Source of the DNA: Anaerolineales bacterium
Lineage (GTDB): Bacteria; Chloroflexota; Anaerolineae; 4572-78; J111
DNA: 43,079 nucleotides
Assembly: GCA_020634935.1 (NCBI GenBank)
Contig: JACKAT010000050.1
Span: 1 to 43,079, forward strand
Direction: 5' to 3'
The position numbers and the translations under genes are program-made. The notes beneath the pieces were generated by a model, which was not told where the DNA came from, ran no database searches, and saw nothing but the letters and a program-made list of their open reading frames with translations. This document shows, piece after piece, positions 34,101 through 40,288 of the stretch; positions within the stretch are counted from its first letter, which is position 1; the number at the start of each line of letters is the position of its first letter.

Positions 34101-34780
34101 AGCTCGCCCCAGGAGACCGCGCCGCTGGAGCGCCCGTTGACGCCGCGCACGTAAGCGTGATGCGGTCGCAGGCTGGAGATGTTGATGCCGACCCCACCGC
34201 CGCGCGACATAATTTCGGTCATCTGGGTCAGGGTGGTCATAATCCCCTCGCGGCTGTCGTGCGGGCTGGGGATGACGTAACAGTTGTAAAAGGTCAAGTT
34301 TTGGTCGGTGCCGGCGGCGGTCAGGATGCGCCCGCCCGGCACAAATTTCCAATCATCGAGCAGCCAGCGGAATTTTTCCTGCCACTCGGCCTGCTTGTCC
34401 GGCGCTTCCACCTCGGCGATGCCGCGCGCCACCCGGTCGAGCATCTGCTCCGGGCGGGTTTCCAGCGGCTTGTCGATATGCTCCAGTTGGCGCTCGACTA
34501 CCGCGCCGTCGCGCAGTTCGATGGTGAGGTGCTGGCCGTCTCGGGTTTTGACCACGCCGATCTCGCGCTGGCCGGTTTCGACATTGATGGCCACAATGAC
34601 GGTATCGCCGACAGCGACGGTCTCTTTTTTGGCATCTTTCAGGGCGTAGCGGTCGAGAAAGATTTTTTCACCCAGGTCGTTGAGGGCGTTGGCCTTGGGT
34701 CCGGTCACATCGTTGGCGTGATGGCCATTCGACCCGTTGAGTTTTTTGGATGTTGTTTTAGTTTGGTTCAATGCGGGCAT
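31106..34780 (-). CDS. nrdJ: Vitamin B12-dependent ribonucleotide reductase (class II) with intein
   Basis: NrdJ reduces ribonucleotides to deoxyribonucleotides using adenosylcobalamin. The precursor is 1224 residues. Removing an intein of 365 residues (373-737) leaves about 859. Extein landmarks are NLTFYNCYVIPSPHDSREG, RGGGVGINISSLRP, the interrupted NP|CGEQGL active-site motif, VCNLGALNL, QAPTGTTGTMVNTSTGIEP and CNTPNSYTVEQTRELYELMYELGCKGGT. The C-terminus has a cysteine-rich tail, CPSCGSASLLNIEGCKKCHECGF, for redox turnover. Residues about 45-100 form an extra small beta module before the reductase core. It lies 239 bp downstream of nrdR on the same strand. With no NrdD or NrdB nearby, this may be the main reductase. 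Confidence 0.95.
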   Translation of the reverse strand: MPALNQTKTTSKKLNGSNGHHANDVTGPKANALNDLGEKIFLDRYALKDAKKETVAVGDTVIVAINVETGQREIGVVKTRDGQHLTIELRDGAVVERQLEHIDKPLETRPEQMLDRVARGIAEVEAPDKQAEWQEKFRWLLDDWKFVPGGRILTAAGTDQNLTFYNCYVIPSPHDSREGIMTTLTQMTEIMSRGGGVGINISSLRPHHAYVRGVNGRSSGAVSWGELYSFVTGLIEQGGSRRGALMLIMNVWHPDVLEFINSKRTMGRITNANISVGITDDFMAAVKADADWDLIFPDTSAPGYDDAWDGNLPAWRDAGKPVVVHKTVRARDVWDNIIESAWASAEPGVFFVERYNKQSNSWYFAPILCTNPCVTGDTLIYTEHGLRRAAELYQEGRPVEVVLDRRFGQEQPTSQASHVFRTGRKPVFRLQTRQGYYVRATADHRIMTPRGWVALKDLQPGDSVHILSRRGQFGAEGSLELGRVLGWIVGDGTIKQNEAVLSFFGEEKRELAGLFADHVNELVAPLTATARRYEIAPIEIKGRDEARIGSTRLYTLVQQYSLTENKHKVPAEVLRGSEAIQRGFLQSLFTADGTFLDGGAKGGSIRLAANALELLENVQQLLLNFGIASRIYRFRRQAGYRPLPDGQGGLKEYWCEAQHELAITKQNMTIFADEIGFLVTYKQDKLRDYIGRGRRGPYAEKFVATVESITADGVEDVYDLTEPLTHSFIGNGLVLHNCGEQGLPAWGVCNLGALNLAKFVKDGAVDWDNLGRGVRTAIRFLDDVIDATPYFFDENKDQQGSERRVGMGTMGLAEMMIRLKIRYGSPESEQFLDQLYRFIASEAYLASADYAAEKGAFPQFEADQFLQSGFMQSMPEDVRAAIKEKGIRNVTLLTQAPTGTTGTMVNTSTGIEPFYFWSFHRKGRMGTHEERVEVYDEWLKVHPGQSLPDYFVTAMDLTPEAHVRVQAAIQRWVDSSLSKTCNTPNSYTVEQTRELYELMYELGCKGGTIYRDGSRDVQVLNLKDEDKEQAEAEAKVEMEAKVAAEVEARLKAATKWRARPSTLHGRTYRKNTPIGTAYITINANGEGDSQPFEIFINVGKVGSDVAADAEGLGRLVSLLLRMPSPLSPQERVRDIVAQLRGIGSGRAQGFGKNRVMSMPDAVAQALAEHVGISSTGDLPGLPDEDESKQLPLMPKGDLCPSCGSASLLNIEGCKKCHECGFSEC
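32570..33664 (-). other. Intein with LAGLIDADG-type homing endonuclease domain in NrdJ
   Basis: The element is 365 residues, precursor positions 373-737. It starts with the splicing Cys of CVTGDTLIYTEHG (block A). Block B is RATADHRIM with TxxH at 69-72. The end is VEDVYDLTEPLTHSFIGNGLVLHN, with the penultimate His and terminal Asn needed for cyclisation, followed by Cys 738 of the host. The two endonuclease motifs are VLGWIVGDG (112-120) and FLQSLFTADG (212-221), each with the acidic residue in place. So both splicing and homing functions look intact. Confidence 0.93.
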
Positions 34781-34854
34781 AAAGTGTCTCCCCTAAAAAA
34801 ATCGAGTTTGTTACAACAATAGAATGAGCATTCTTGGGTAGTGGTCAATTAGTG

Positions 34855-34997
34855 AGCATCCCGAGTAGCTTTCGTGAAACGAAAGCGTATCGAGGGGTGC
34901 GATTTTATCGAAACGAACGACTCTCGCTGCACCCCTCGATACGGTCTCGCGCTGCCCTTCGACAAGCTCAGGATACACTCGACCTACTCGGAATGCT
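34855..34997. repeat. Nested palindromic repeat between nrdR and nrdJ
   Basis: Outer arms AGCATCCCGAGTAG (34855-34868) and CTACTCGGAATGCT (34984-34997) pair with one mismatch. Inner arms CGTATCGAGGGGTGC (34886-34900) and GCACCCCTCGATACG (34929-34943) pair perfectly. A small hairpin GCTTTCG/CGAAAGC sits at 34868-34886. The sequence CCTTCGACAAGCTCAGGA in the right half is a widespread dispersed repeat motif. Confidence 0.75.
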
Positions 34998-35019
34998 TAA
35001 TTTTAAGCTTTGTATTAGC

Positions 35020-35526
35020 CTACTCCCCCGTGATCGGCAGCGGAATCTGGTTCTTTAACTCCTCCTCGCGGCGTTTGCGCTCGATGAGATGTTTGATCTC
35101 CTCGGCCATACTATCAACATCTTGAAAGTGGCGGTACACCGAGGCAAAGCGCACGAAAGCCACATCGTCAATGTCGCGCAGTTGTTCCATGACCATTTCG
35201 CCCACTTTTTTGCTGTCCACCTCTAGCTTGCCCAGAGCGTAGAGGCTGGCCTCGATTTTTTGGGCGGCTTGTTCGATGGTGGCGCTGGAGACAGCGCGTT
35301 TGGTGCAGGCGATGCGCATACTTTTGACCAGCTTATCCCGGTCAAACTCCTCGCGCCGGCCGTCGGTTTTGACCACCAGCAGATTCATCGAGGCCACGCG
35401 TTCATAAGTCGTAAAGCGATTCTTACACTGATCGCACTCGCGGCGGCGGCGAATGCCGTCGGTCACCTCCCGCGTATCGATTACCCGAATGTGGCCGCTG
35501 CCTGAACCACAAAATGGACATTTCAT
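35020..35526 (-). CDS. nrdR: Transcriptional repressor NrdR
   Basis: NrdR represses ribonucleotide reductase genes according to ATP/dATP. The ATG at 35524-35526 follows a GGGGGATG site and gives 168 residues. A longer upstream frame is not supported. The zinc-ribbon has CPFC (3-6) and CDQC (31-34) inside RRRRECDQCKNRFTTYER. The ATP-cone domain (about 48-138) begins LVVKTDGRREEFDRDKLVKSM. The length is normal or slightly long. It precedes nrdJ, its expected target, and a promoter with NrdR-box-like sites lies upstream, so self-regulation and joint control are likely. Confidence 0.96.
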   Translation of the reverse strand: MKCPFCGSGSGHIRVIDTREVTDGIRRRRECDQCKNRFTTYERVASMNLLVVKTDGRREEFDRDKLVKSMRIACTKRAVSSATIEQAAQKIEASLYALGKLEVDSKKVGEMVMEQLRDIDDVAFVRFASVYRHFQDVDSMAEEIKHLIERKRREEELKNQIPLPITGE

Positions 35527-35789
35527 TACATCCCCCCTGTTTTTGGCCCATAACAAAAGGCGACCTGCAAAGTTGGGCCTTTGAGTCACCTATAGTTAAA
35601 GCTTTTGATTTCAGTTCAGTTTTTGAAATAGAGTTGATTGAGGATTAGTCTGTTGTTGGCTGGAACACCCGATGATTGGTACCAATCTATTGGAAATAAT
35701 GGTCTGTAAAAGTGCTCCATAGCTGTAAACCTTTGACTTTATCGGCTTGCTGAAATTGTAAGCCAAGAGATATAGAAATTTCAAATAAA

Positions 35790-35877
35790 CCACTATATCT
35801 AGTGGTATTACATGTGTATGTACGAGATATTGTGTCGAAACCACGATCAGTATACACGTTTTTTGACTTCTTGACAA
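35790..35877 (-). promoter_or_regulatory. nrdR-nrdJ promoter with two NrdR-box-like sites
   Basis: On the minus strand TTGTCA (35877-35872) and TATACT (35854-35849) are exactly 17 bp apart. Just downstream lie a palindromic CCACTATATCTAGTGG (35790-35805), close to the known NrdR-box form, and a weaker match GTACGAGATATTGTGT (35820-35835). The spacing between boxes is 14 bp, near the usual 15-16. The remaining leader to nrdR is about 310 nt and shows no recognised cobalamin riboswitch. Confidence 0.72.
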
Positions 35878-35979
35878 GCGAAACAGGTGAGGTTAACCTT
35901 AAAAAAGTGGGGATAATGAGGTGAAGTTTGGGAAAAGGGGAAAAGTTTCGTATAGGGGGGAACGGAGTACGTGGAACGT

Positions 35980-36020
35980 GGGAGGTAGAACGTGAACTTA
36001 TTTAACACGTTCTACCTCCC
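35980..36020. repeat. 15-bp inverted repeat after the helicase gene
   Basis: GGGAGGTAGAACGTG (35980-35994) pairs perfectly with CACGTTCTACCTCCC (36006-36020) across 11 bp. It lies just past the helicase stop. Neither side has a T run, so it may stabilise the transcript end rather than terminate it. The gap 35878-36044 holds no gene. Confidence 0.6.
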
Positions 36021-36044
36021 GCGTCTTACGTCTCACGTTCTATG

Positions 36045-38360
36045 TTAGTTCTTTAACAACGACTCTAAAATCCACGCCGCCGCTCGTTTGTCGAGCGGTT
36101 CGTTGTTGTTGCCGCATTTGGGGCTGTGGATGCAGCTCGGGCAGCCGTCTTCACAGGGGCACTCTTTGATGGTGGCCAGCGTGGCTTCCCATAGGTCGGC
36201 CAGCAGCTCGAAGCCCTGCTCGGTGATGCCGACGCCGCCAGGGTAGCCGTCGTAGATGAAGATTTGCGGCTGTTGGGTGGCCGGATGCATGGGCGTCGAC
36301 AGCCCGCCGATGTCCCAGCGGTCGCACATGGCGTAGAGCGGCAGCAGGCCAATGGCCGCGTGCTCAACAGCGTGCAGCCCGCCCAAGAAATCCCAGCCGC
36401 GTCGCGCCAGATGTTGGGCCCACTCGACCGGCACATCCCACCACATCGCCCGCGTTTCAAAGGTGTTGGCCGGCATTTCCAGCGGCGTATCGCCCAGGTT
36501 GGCCTCGCTGTATTGACGGACGCGCCGGTAGCTAACCACCTGCTGGGTAACCCGCACCGCGCCCCAAAAAACGTTGCCATATTTCAACTGCTTGTGCTGG
36601 TAAGAGCGGATAATGTCGATGTCGCTGACTTCGCGGGCTTGGGTATAATAATCGACCTTGGTTGGCCGCAAGGTGGCCTGTGACTTTTGCAGATCAAGCT
36701 CGACAACCTCGTAACTTTCGCCCTGATGCAGATAAATTGCGCCCGGATGAACCCGGCTAAAAGCCGACGCCTCATCCATCTCCTCCAGCCGCTTTTTACT
36801 TTTGTCGTCCACCAGGGCAATCGGCCGGCTGCCGACGCTGCGGATGCCGACTTGCTGGGCCGGATAACCCTGGCCGCGAAAGTACCAGCGGTCGTGGTTT
36901 GCTTCGTAAACGACCACGCTGCGCTCTTCCAGGCTGACCATCGCCTCAATAAAACCGGGACCAAAATATTTTTGATCGTCGGCGCTGAGCGGCTCTTCGT
37001 GGGCGGCGCAGGGCAGATGCTGCTCCAAAATGTAAATGTTCTGGGGATCGATCAGCGCGTGTTCGTGGGGGCGGCCGAAAAGCTGGTCCGGGTGGCGCAT
37101 GAAATATTGATCGAGCGGGTTGTCCAGGCCAACCAGCACCGCCAGCGAACTGTTACGGCTGCGCCCGGCTCGCCCGGCCTGCTGCCACAAACTGGCCACC
37201 GTACCGGGGTAGCCCACCGACACCGTCGCGTCAAGATCGCCGACATCGACGCCCAGCTCCAGGGCCGAGGTAGCGGTTACGCCGATGAGCTGGCCGTGAA
37301 ACAGCGACTGCTCGATCTCACGGCGGTGTTCGGCCAGATAGCCGGCTCGGTAAGAGGCGATGCGGCCGGTCAGCTCCGGCGCGGTCTGGTCGAGCGTCTG
37401 GCGGGCGTAGCTGAGAATGAGTTCGGCCACCACGCGAGCCTTGGTAAAGGTGATGTTGCGCACCTGATGGCGAATCAGTTCGGCAAACAGGGCGGCGGCC
37501 TCGCTGTTGGGGCTGCGGCGGGTCGATTTTTTGTCGTCGATAAAAGGCGGGTTCCACAGGGCAAACTGCTTGGGCGCTTGAGGCGAACCGTCGTCATCGA
37601 CGACCACGGGCCGGAAGCCCGTCAGCCGTTCGATGTGGTCGCCGGGGTTGGCGATGGTGGCCGAGCAGCAGATGAATTGAGGCTGGTTACCGTATAATTC
37701 GCACAGCCGGGCCAACCGCCGGAAAATCAACGAAACGTGGCTGCCAAAGACGCCCCGGTAAATGTGGGCCTCATCGACCACCACAAATTTGAGATTCTTG
37801 AGAAAATGGCTCCACAGCCGGTGATTAGGCAAAATGCCGACGTGCAGCATGTCGGGATTGGTCAGGATGATGTTCCCCTCGCGCCGGAGCCGGGTGCGGC
37901 TGTTCTGGGGCGTGTCGCCGTCGTACGTGCCGAAGCGGAGCGTGGGCAGCGGGCCGCCATTGTTTTCGGCCGCGGCTTTAAAGCGTTGGGTCAAATTCTT
38001 CAGGCTGCGCAGTTGATCCTGGGCCAGGGCTTTGGTGGGAAAGAGGTAAATGGCCCGCGCCTGATAGTTGGCGGCCACGGCCTCCAGCACCGGCACGTTG
38101 TAGCACAGGGTTTTGCCACTGGCGGTACTGGTAGCGACCACTACATGCCGGCCGGCCCGGGCGGCGTCGATGGCCTGGGCTTGGTGGCTGTAGAGGCGTT
38201 CGGCGCCGCCGGCTTTGATGGCCTCCACCAGCGAGCGCAGCAACGGCTTCTCCAATGAGGCATAGCGTGCCCCGCGCCCCCCCAGCCGCTCGACGTGGAC
38301 CAGTTGGTTTTGGTAAGCGCGATCTTTCTTGAGTTGGTTGAGAAAGTCGGTTGGATTCAT
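36045..38360 (-). CDS. MrfA/YprA-like DEAD-box helicase
   Basis: The ATG at 38358-38360 gives 771 residues. An ATG-led extension to 38477 lies before the -10 box and is not used. Superfamily 2 motifs are present: SHQAQAIDAA (Q-like), TSTASGKT (Walker A, about 77-84), VVDEAHIYRG (DExH), CCSATI, GVTATSALELGVDVGDLD and QQAGRAGR. The C-terminus holds the zinc-binding cysteine set of the MrfA family (DUF1998), CPCEDGCPSCIHSPKCG. Relatives are 3'-5' DNA helicases active in repair of mitomycin damage in Bacillus. A TGGTAAAAT -10 box (38388-38380) lies so close to the ATG that the leader would be about 10 nt, without a ribosome site. Confidence 0.87.
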   Translation of the reverse strand: MNPTDFLNQLKKDRAYQNQLVHVERLGGRGARYASLEKPLLRSLVEAIKAGGAERLYSHQAQAIDAARAGRHVVVATSTASGKTLCYNVPVLEAVAANYQARAIYLFPTKALAQDQLRSLKNLTQRFKAAAENNGGPLPTLRFGTYDGDTPQNSRTRLRREGNIILTNPDMLHVGILPNHRLWSHFLKNLKFVVVDEAHIYRGVFGSHVSLIFRRLARLCELYGNQPQFICCSATIANPGDHIERLTGFRPVVVDDDGSPQAPKQFALWNPPFIDDKKSTRRSPNSEAAALFAELIRHQVRNITFTKARVVAELILSYARQTLDQTAPELTGRIASYRAGYLAEHRREIEQSLFHGQLIGVTATSALELGVDVGDLDATVSVGYPGTVASLWQQAGRAGRSRNSSLAVLVGLDNPLDQYFMRHPDQLFGRPHEHALIDPQNIYILEQHLPCAAHEEPLSADDQKYFGPGFIEAMVSLEERSVVVYEANHDRWYFRGQGYPAQQVGIRSVGSRPIALVDDKSKKRLEEMDEASAFSRVHPGAIYLHQGESYEVVELDLQKSQATLRPTKVDYYTQAREVSDIDIIRSYQHKQLKYGNVFWGAVRVTQQVVSYRRVRQYSEANLGDTPLEMPANTFETRAMWWDVPVEWAQHLARRGWDFLGGLHAVEHAAIGLLPLYAMCDRWDIGGLSTPMHPATQQPQIFIYDGYPGGVGITEQGFELLADLWEATLATIKECPCEDGCPSCIHSPKCGNNNEPLDKRAAAWILESLLKN

Positions 38361-38434
38361 AATGCTTTGAACGGATATTTTACCATAGCGTGTCCAAAAG
38401 ATGAAGGAATGGTGAATCAGCGCAGTTTTATAAT

Positions 38435-38532
38435 AGATGGGTCCAGTTTTTGCCATTTGGCTGAGAAAGTGGCTCAAATGCGCAGACTACTGAGGGGGTA
38501 ATATGACTTCGGTCAGGAAACTGGACCCATCT
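38435..38532. repeat. 98-bp element with 15-bp terminal inverted repeats
   Basis: AGATGGGTCCAGTTT (38435-38449) and AAACTGGACCCATCT (38518-38532) are perfect inverted repeats bounding a short non-coding core. The layout suggests a MITE-like element. It is in the gap between divergent genes (38361-38654). TATAAT at 38600-38605 may be the promoter of the next gene. Confidence 0.7.
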
Positions 38533-38654
38533 GGGGATGTGGTTTTGTGAACATAAGCCAAAACAGGAGTGATGATAGTTGAATTGTGGCGTTTCTGTGT
38601 ATAATTAATATGGTAGAGTTGATGGCTCTGAAAGAAAATTAAGAAAGAAGGATT

Positions 38655-40151
38655 ATGGGTAACTTAATCTTAATCGTAATTATTTTGCTCGTTGTGGCCC
38701 TGGCCGCTGTTGGATTGCTGTTAGTCTTGCGCCGGCGTCGAACCTCGACCCCGGCCAGCGGAGAAACATCGTCCAAAAAGAGTCGCTCTACGGTAGCGTT
38801 GGCCAAAGAGCCGTCACAGGGAGACAAAAATCGCAGTAAACCTTCGGCATCGGCTCAATCGACCAAAACCGAAGCGCCCTCAGTCAGACCCGCTCCACTT
38901 GCCTCAAGTTCAGGCTCATCTTCGGATGATAAGATTCGTATTTTAATTGTGGATGATAATCTAGGGACCCGGGAAAACGTATCCCGGCTGCTCTATTTTG
39001 AAAAGGATTTGGACGTTATCGGCCAAGCGGTCAACGGCCGCCACGGAGTTGAGATGGCGGCGGAGTTAAAACCCCATATTGTTCTGATGGATATCAACAT
39101 GCCAGACATGGATGGCATTACGGCTACCCGTGAGATGGCTGTCCAAGCGCCGTACAGCCAAGTGATCATTATGTCGGTCCAGTCTGACCAGCACTATATG
39201 AAGCGGGCTATGGCCGCCGGCGCCCGAGACTTCCAACCCAAGCCTTTTACCTCTGAAGAATTGGTGGGGTGTATCCGGCGCGTTTATAAAGTTGGTCTGC
39301 CATCGTACCAGCAATTTGAAGCGCTTGACCAAGTCAAAACTCATCCTAAAGAGGCGCAAGCCGTTCCGGGGGTATCGGCTCCAAAAATGACCAGTACGCC
39401 CGTAATCGTTGTCTACAGCCCTAAAGGGGGCGTGGGGACCTCGGCGGTGGCGGCTAATTTAGCCATTGCCTTTCACCAAGAACACGGGGGGGTGGCCCTG
39501 GTGGATGGTGATCTACAGTTTGGCGATATTTCCGTCCATCTCAACACGCGGCCCGATCGAACCATTAGTGATCTCATTCACGACGGTAAGTTAGAGATTG
39601 ATCTGGTCAATGAAATTTTAATCGCCCACAATTCAGGGTTGAAGCTGCTGCTGGCTCCCCCTCAACCTCAACTGGCCGATATGGTTACTCCGGCTATGAT
39701 GAAGGATATCATTATCAGCCTCAAGAACGACTTCAAGATGGTCGTTGTCGATACCCATCATCATCTTAATGACATGACGCTCAGTATACTTGAACTGGCC
39801 GATATTATTTTAGTGGTTACCACCCCGGAATTACCGGCTATCAAGAGTGTGAAACTGTTTTTGGAACTGGCTCAACAGCTTAACTTCCCGGCAGAGCATA
39901 TCAAGATTGTGGTTAATCGAGCTAGTATACCGGGCGGGATCAAAGTTGAGAAGCTTGAGCAGGTCTTAACTGTGTCGGAGTCGTTCCGTATTCCCTACGA
40001 TTCGAAGCTTCACTTTGCCCTCAATAATCGGGGTTTGTCGATTTACCAGCAAGACGCGTCGGCGCCGTCAGCACGCGCTCTGGCTGATATGGCTCACGTT
40101 TTGCTGCGATCGATGACCGTCTCTGATGCCGAATTAGAACCGGTTAGCTAA
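38655..40151 (+). CDS. Membrane-anchored receiver-CpaE/TadZ-type ATPase
   Basis: The 498-residue protein has three parts. Residues 4-25 form a membrane helix, followed by a basic stop (RRRR) and a Ser/Thr/Pro-rich linker to about 90. Residues 94-212 are a two-component receiver domain with acidic pair D100/D101, phosphoacceptor D146 in LMDINMPDMDG and K196. Residues 250-490 are a ParA/MinD-like ATPase with SPKGGVGTSAVAANLA (deviant Walker A) and LVDGDLQFGD, the CpaE/TadZ signature used to place Tad pilus machinery. An N-terminal membrane anchor is unusual for CpaE. No other tad gene is in the window. It converges with a sensor kinase gene, which could be a phosphodonor, but that is only a guess. 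Confidence 0.85.
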   Translation: MGNLILIVIILLVVALAAVGLLLVLRRRRTSTPASGETSSKKSRSTVALAKEPSQGDKNRSKPSASAQSTKTEAPSVRPAPLASSSGSSSDDKIRILIVDDNLGTRENVSRLLYFEKDLDVIGQAVNGRHGVEMAAELKPHIVLMDINMPDMDGITATREMAVQAPYSQVIIMSVQSDQHYMKRAMAAGARDFQPKPFTSEELVGCIRRVYKVGLPSYQQFEALDQVKTHPKEAQAVPGVSAPKMTSTPVIVVYSPKGGVGTSAVAANLAIAFHQEHGGVALVDGDLQFGDISVHLNTRPDRTISDLIHDGKLEIDLVNEILIAHNSGLKLLLAPPQPQLADMVTPAMMKDIIISLKNDFKMVVVDTHHHLNDMTLSILELADIILVVTTPELPAIKSVKLFLELAQQLNFPAEHIKIVVNRASIPGGIKVEKLEQVLTVSESFRIPYDSKLHFALNNRGLSIYQQDASAPSARALADMAHVLLRSMTVSDAELEPVS

Positions 40152-40220
40152 CGCTGGTTTGGTTCAACCAAGGCTAATCATTTGACCTAACTATTTAAGG
40201 GGCTGGCGCTTCTGTTCAAA

Positions 40221-40269
40221 GCGACTGCCAGATGGCGTTTAAGGGCGGTGGGCGCCATCTGGCAGTCGC
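40221..40269. terminator. Hairpin between convergent genes
   Basis: GCGACTGCCAGATGGCG (40221-40237) pairs perfectly with CGCCATCTGGCAGTCGC (40253-40269), a 17-bp stem with a 15-nt loop. It lies between two convergent genes. There is no T run, so termination is inferred from position. Upstream bases at 40191-40211 recall the arm of the GTGAC-type repeats. Confidence 0.5.
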
Positions 40270-40288
40270 CGGCTTGGTTAGCCACAGG

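Noticed and set aside
33449..34822. A 457-codon plus-strand open frame opposite nrdJ
   Set aside because: It is the complement of a clear GC-rich ribonucleotide reductase gene, its composition is Gly/Ala/Asp repeats with no motif, and the minus-strand product is unambiguous.
35527..35840. Cobalamin riboswitch ahead of the B12-dependent reductase operon
   Set aside because: The leader is long enough but I could not find the conserved B12-box (GCCACTG-like) sequence on the minus strand.
35611..35877. 88-codon minus frame upstream of nrdR
   Set aside because: It spans the promoter and NrdR-box-like sites, begins at TTG without a ribosome site and has no motif.
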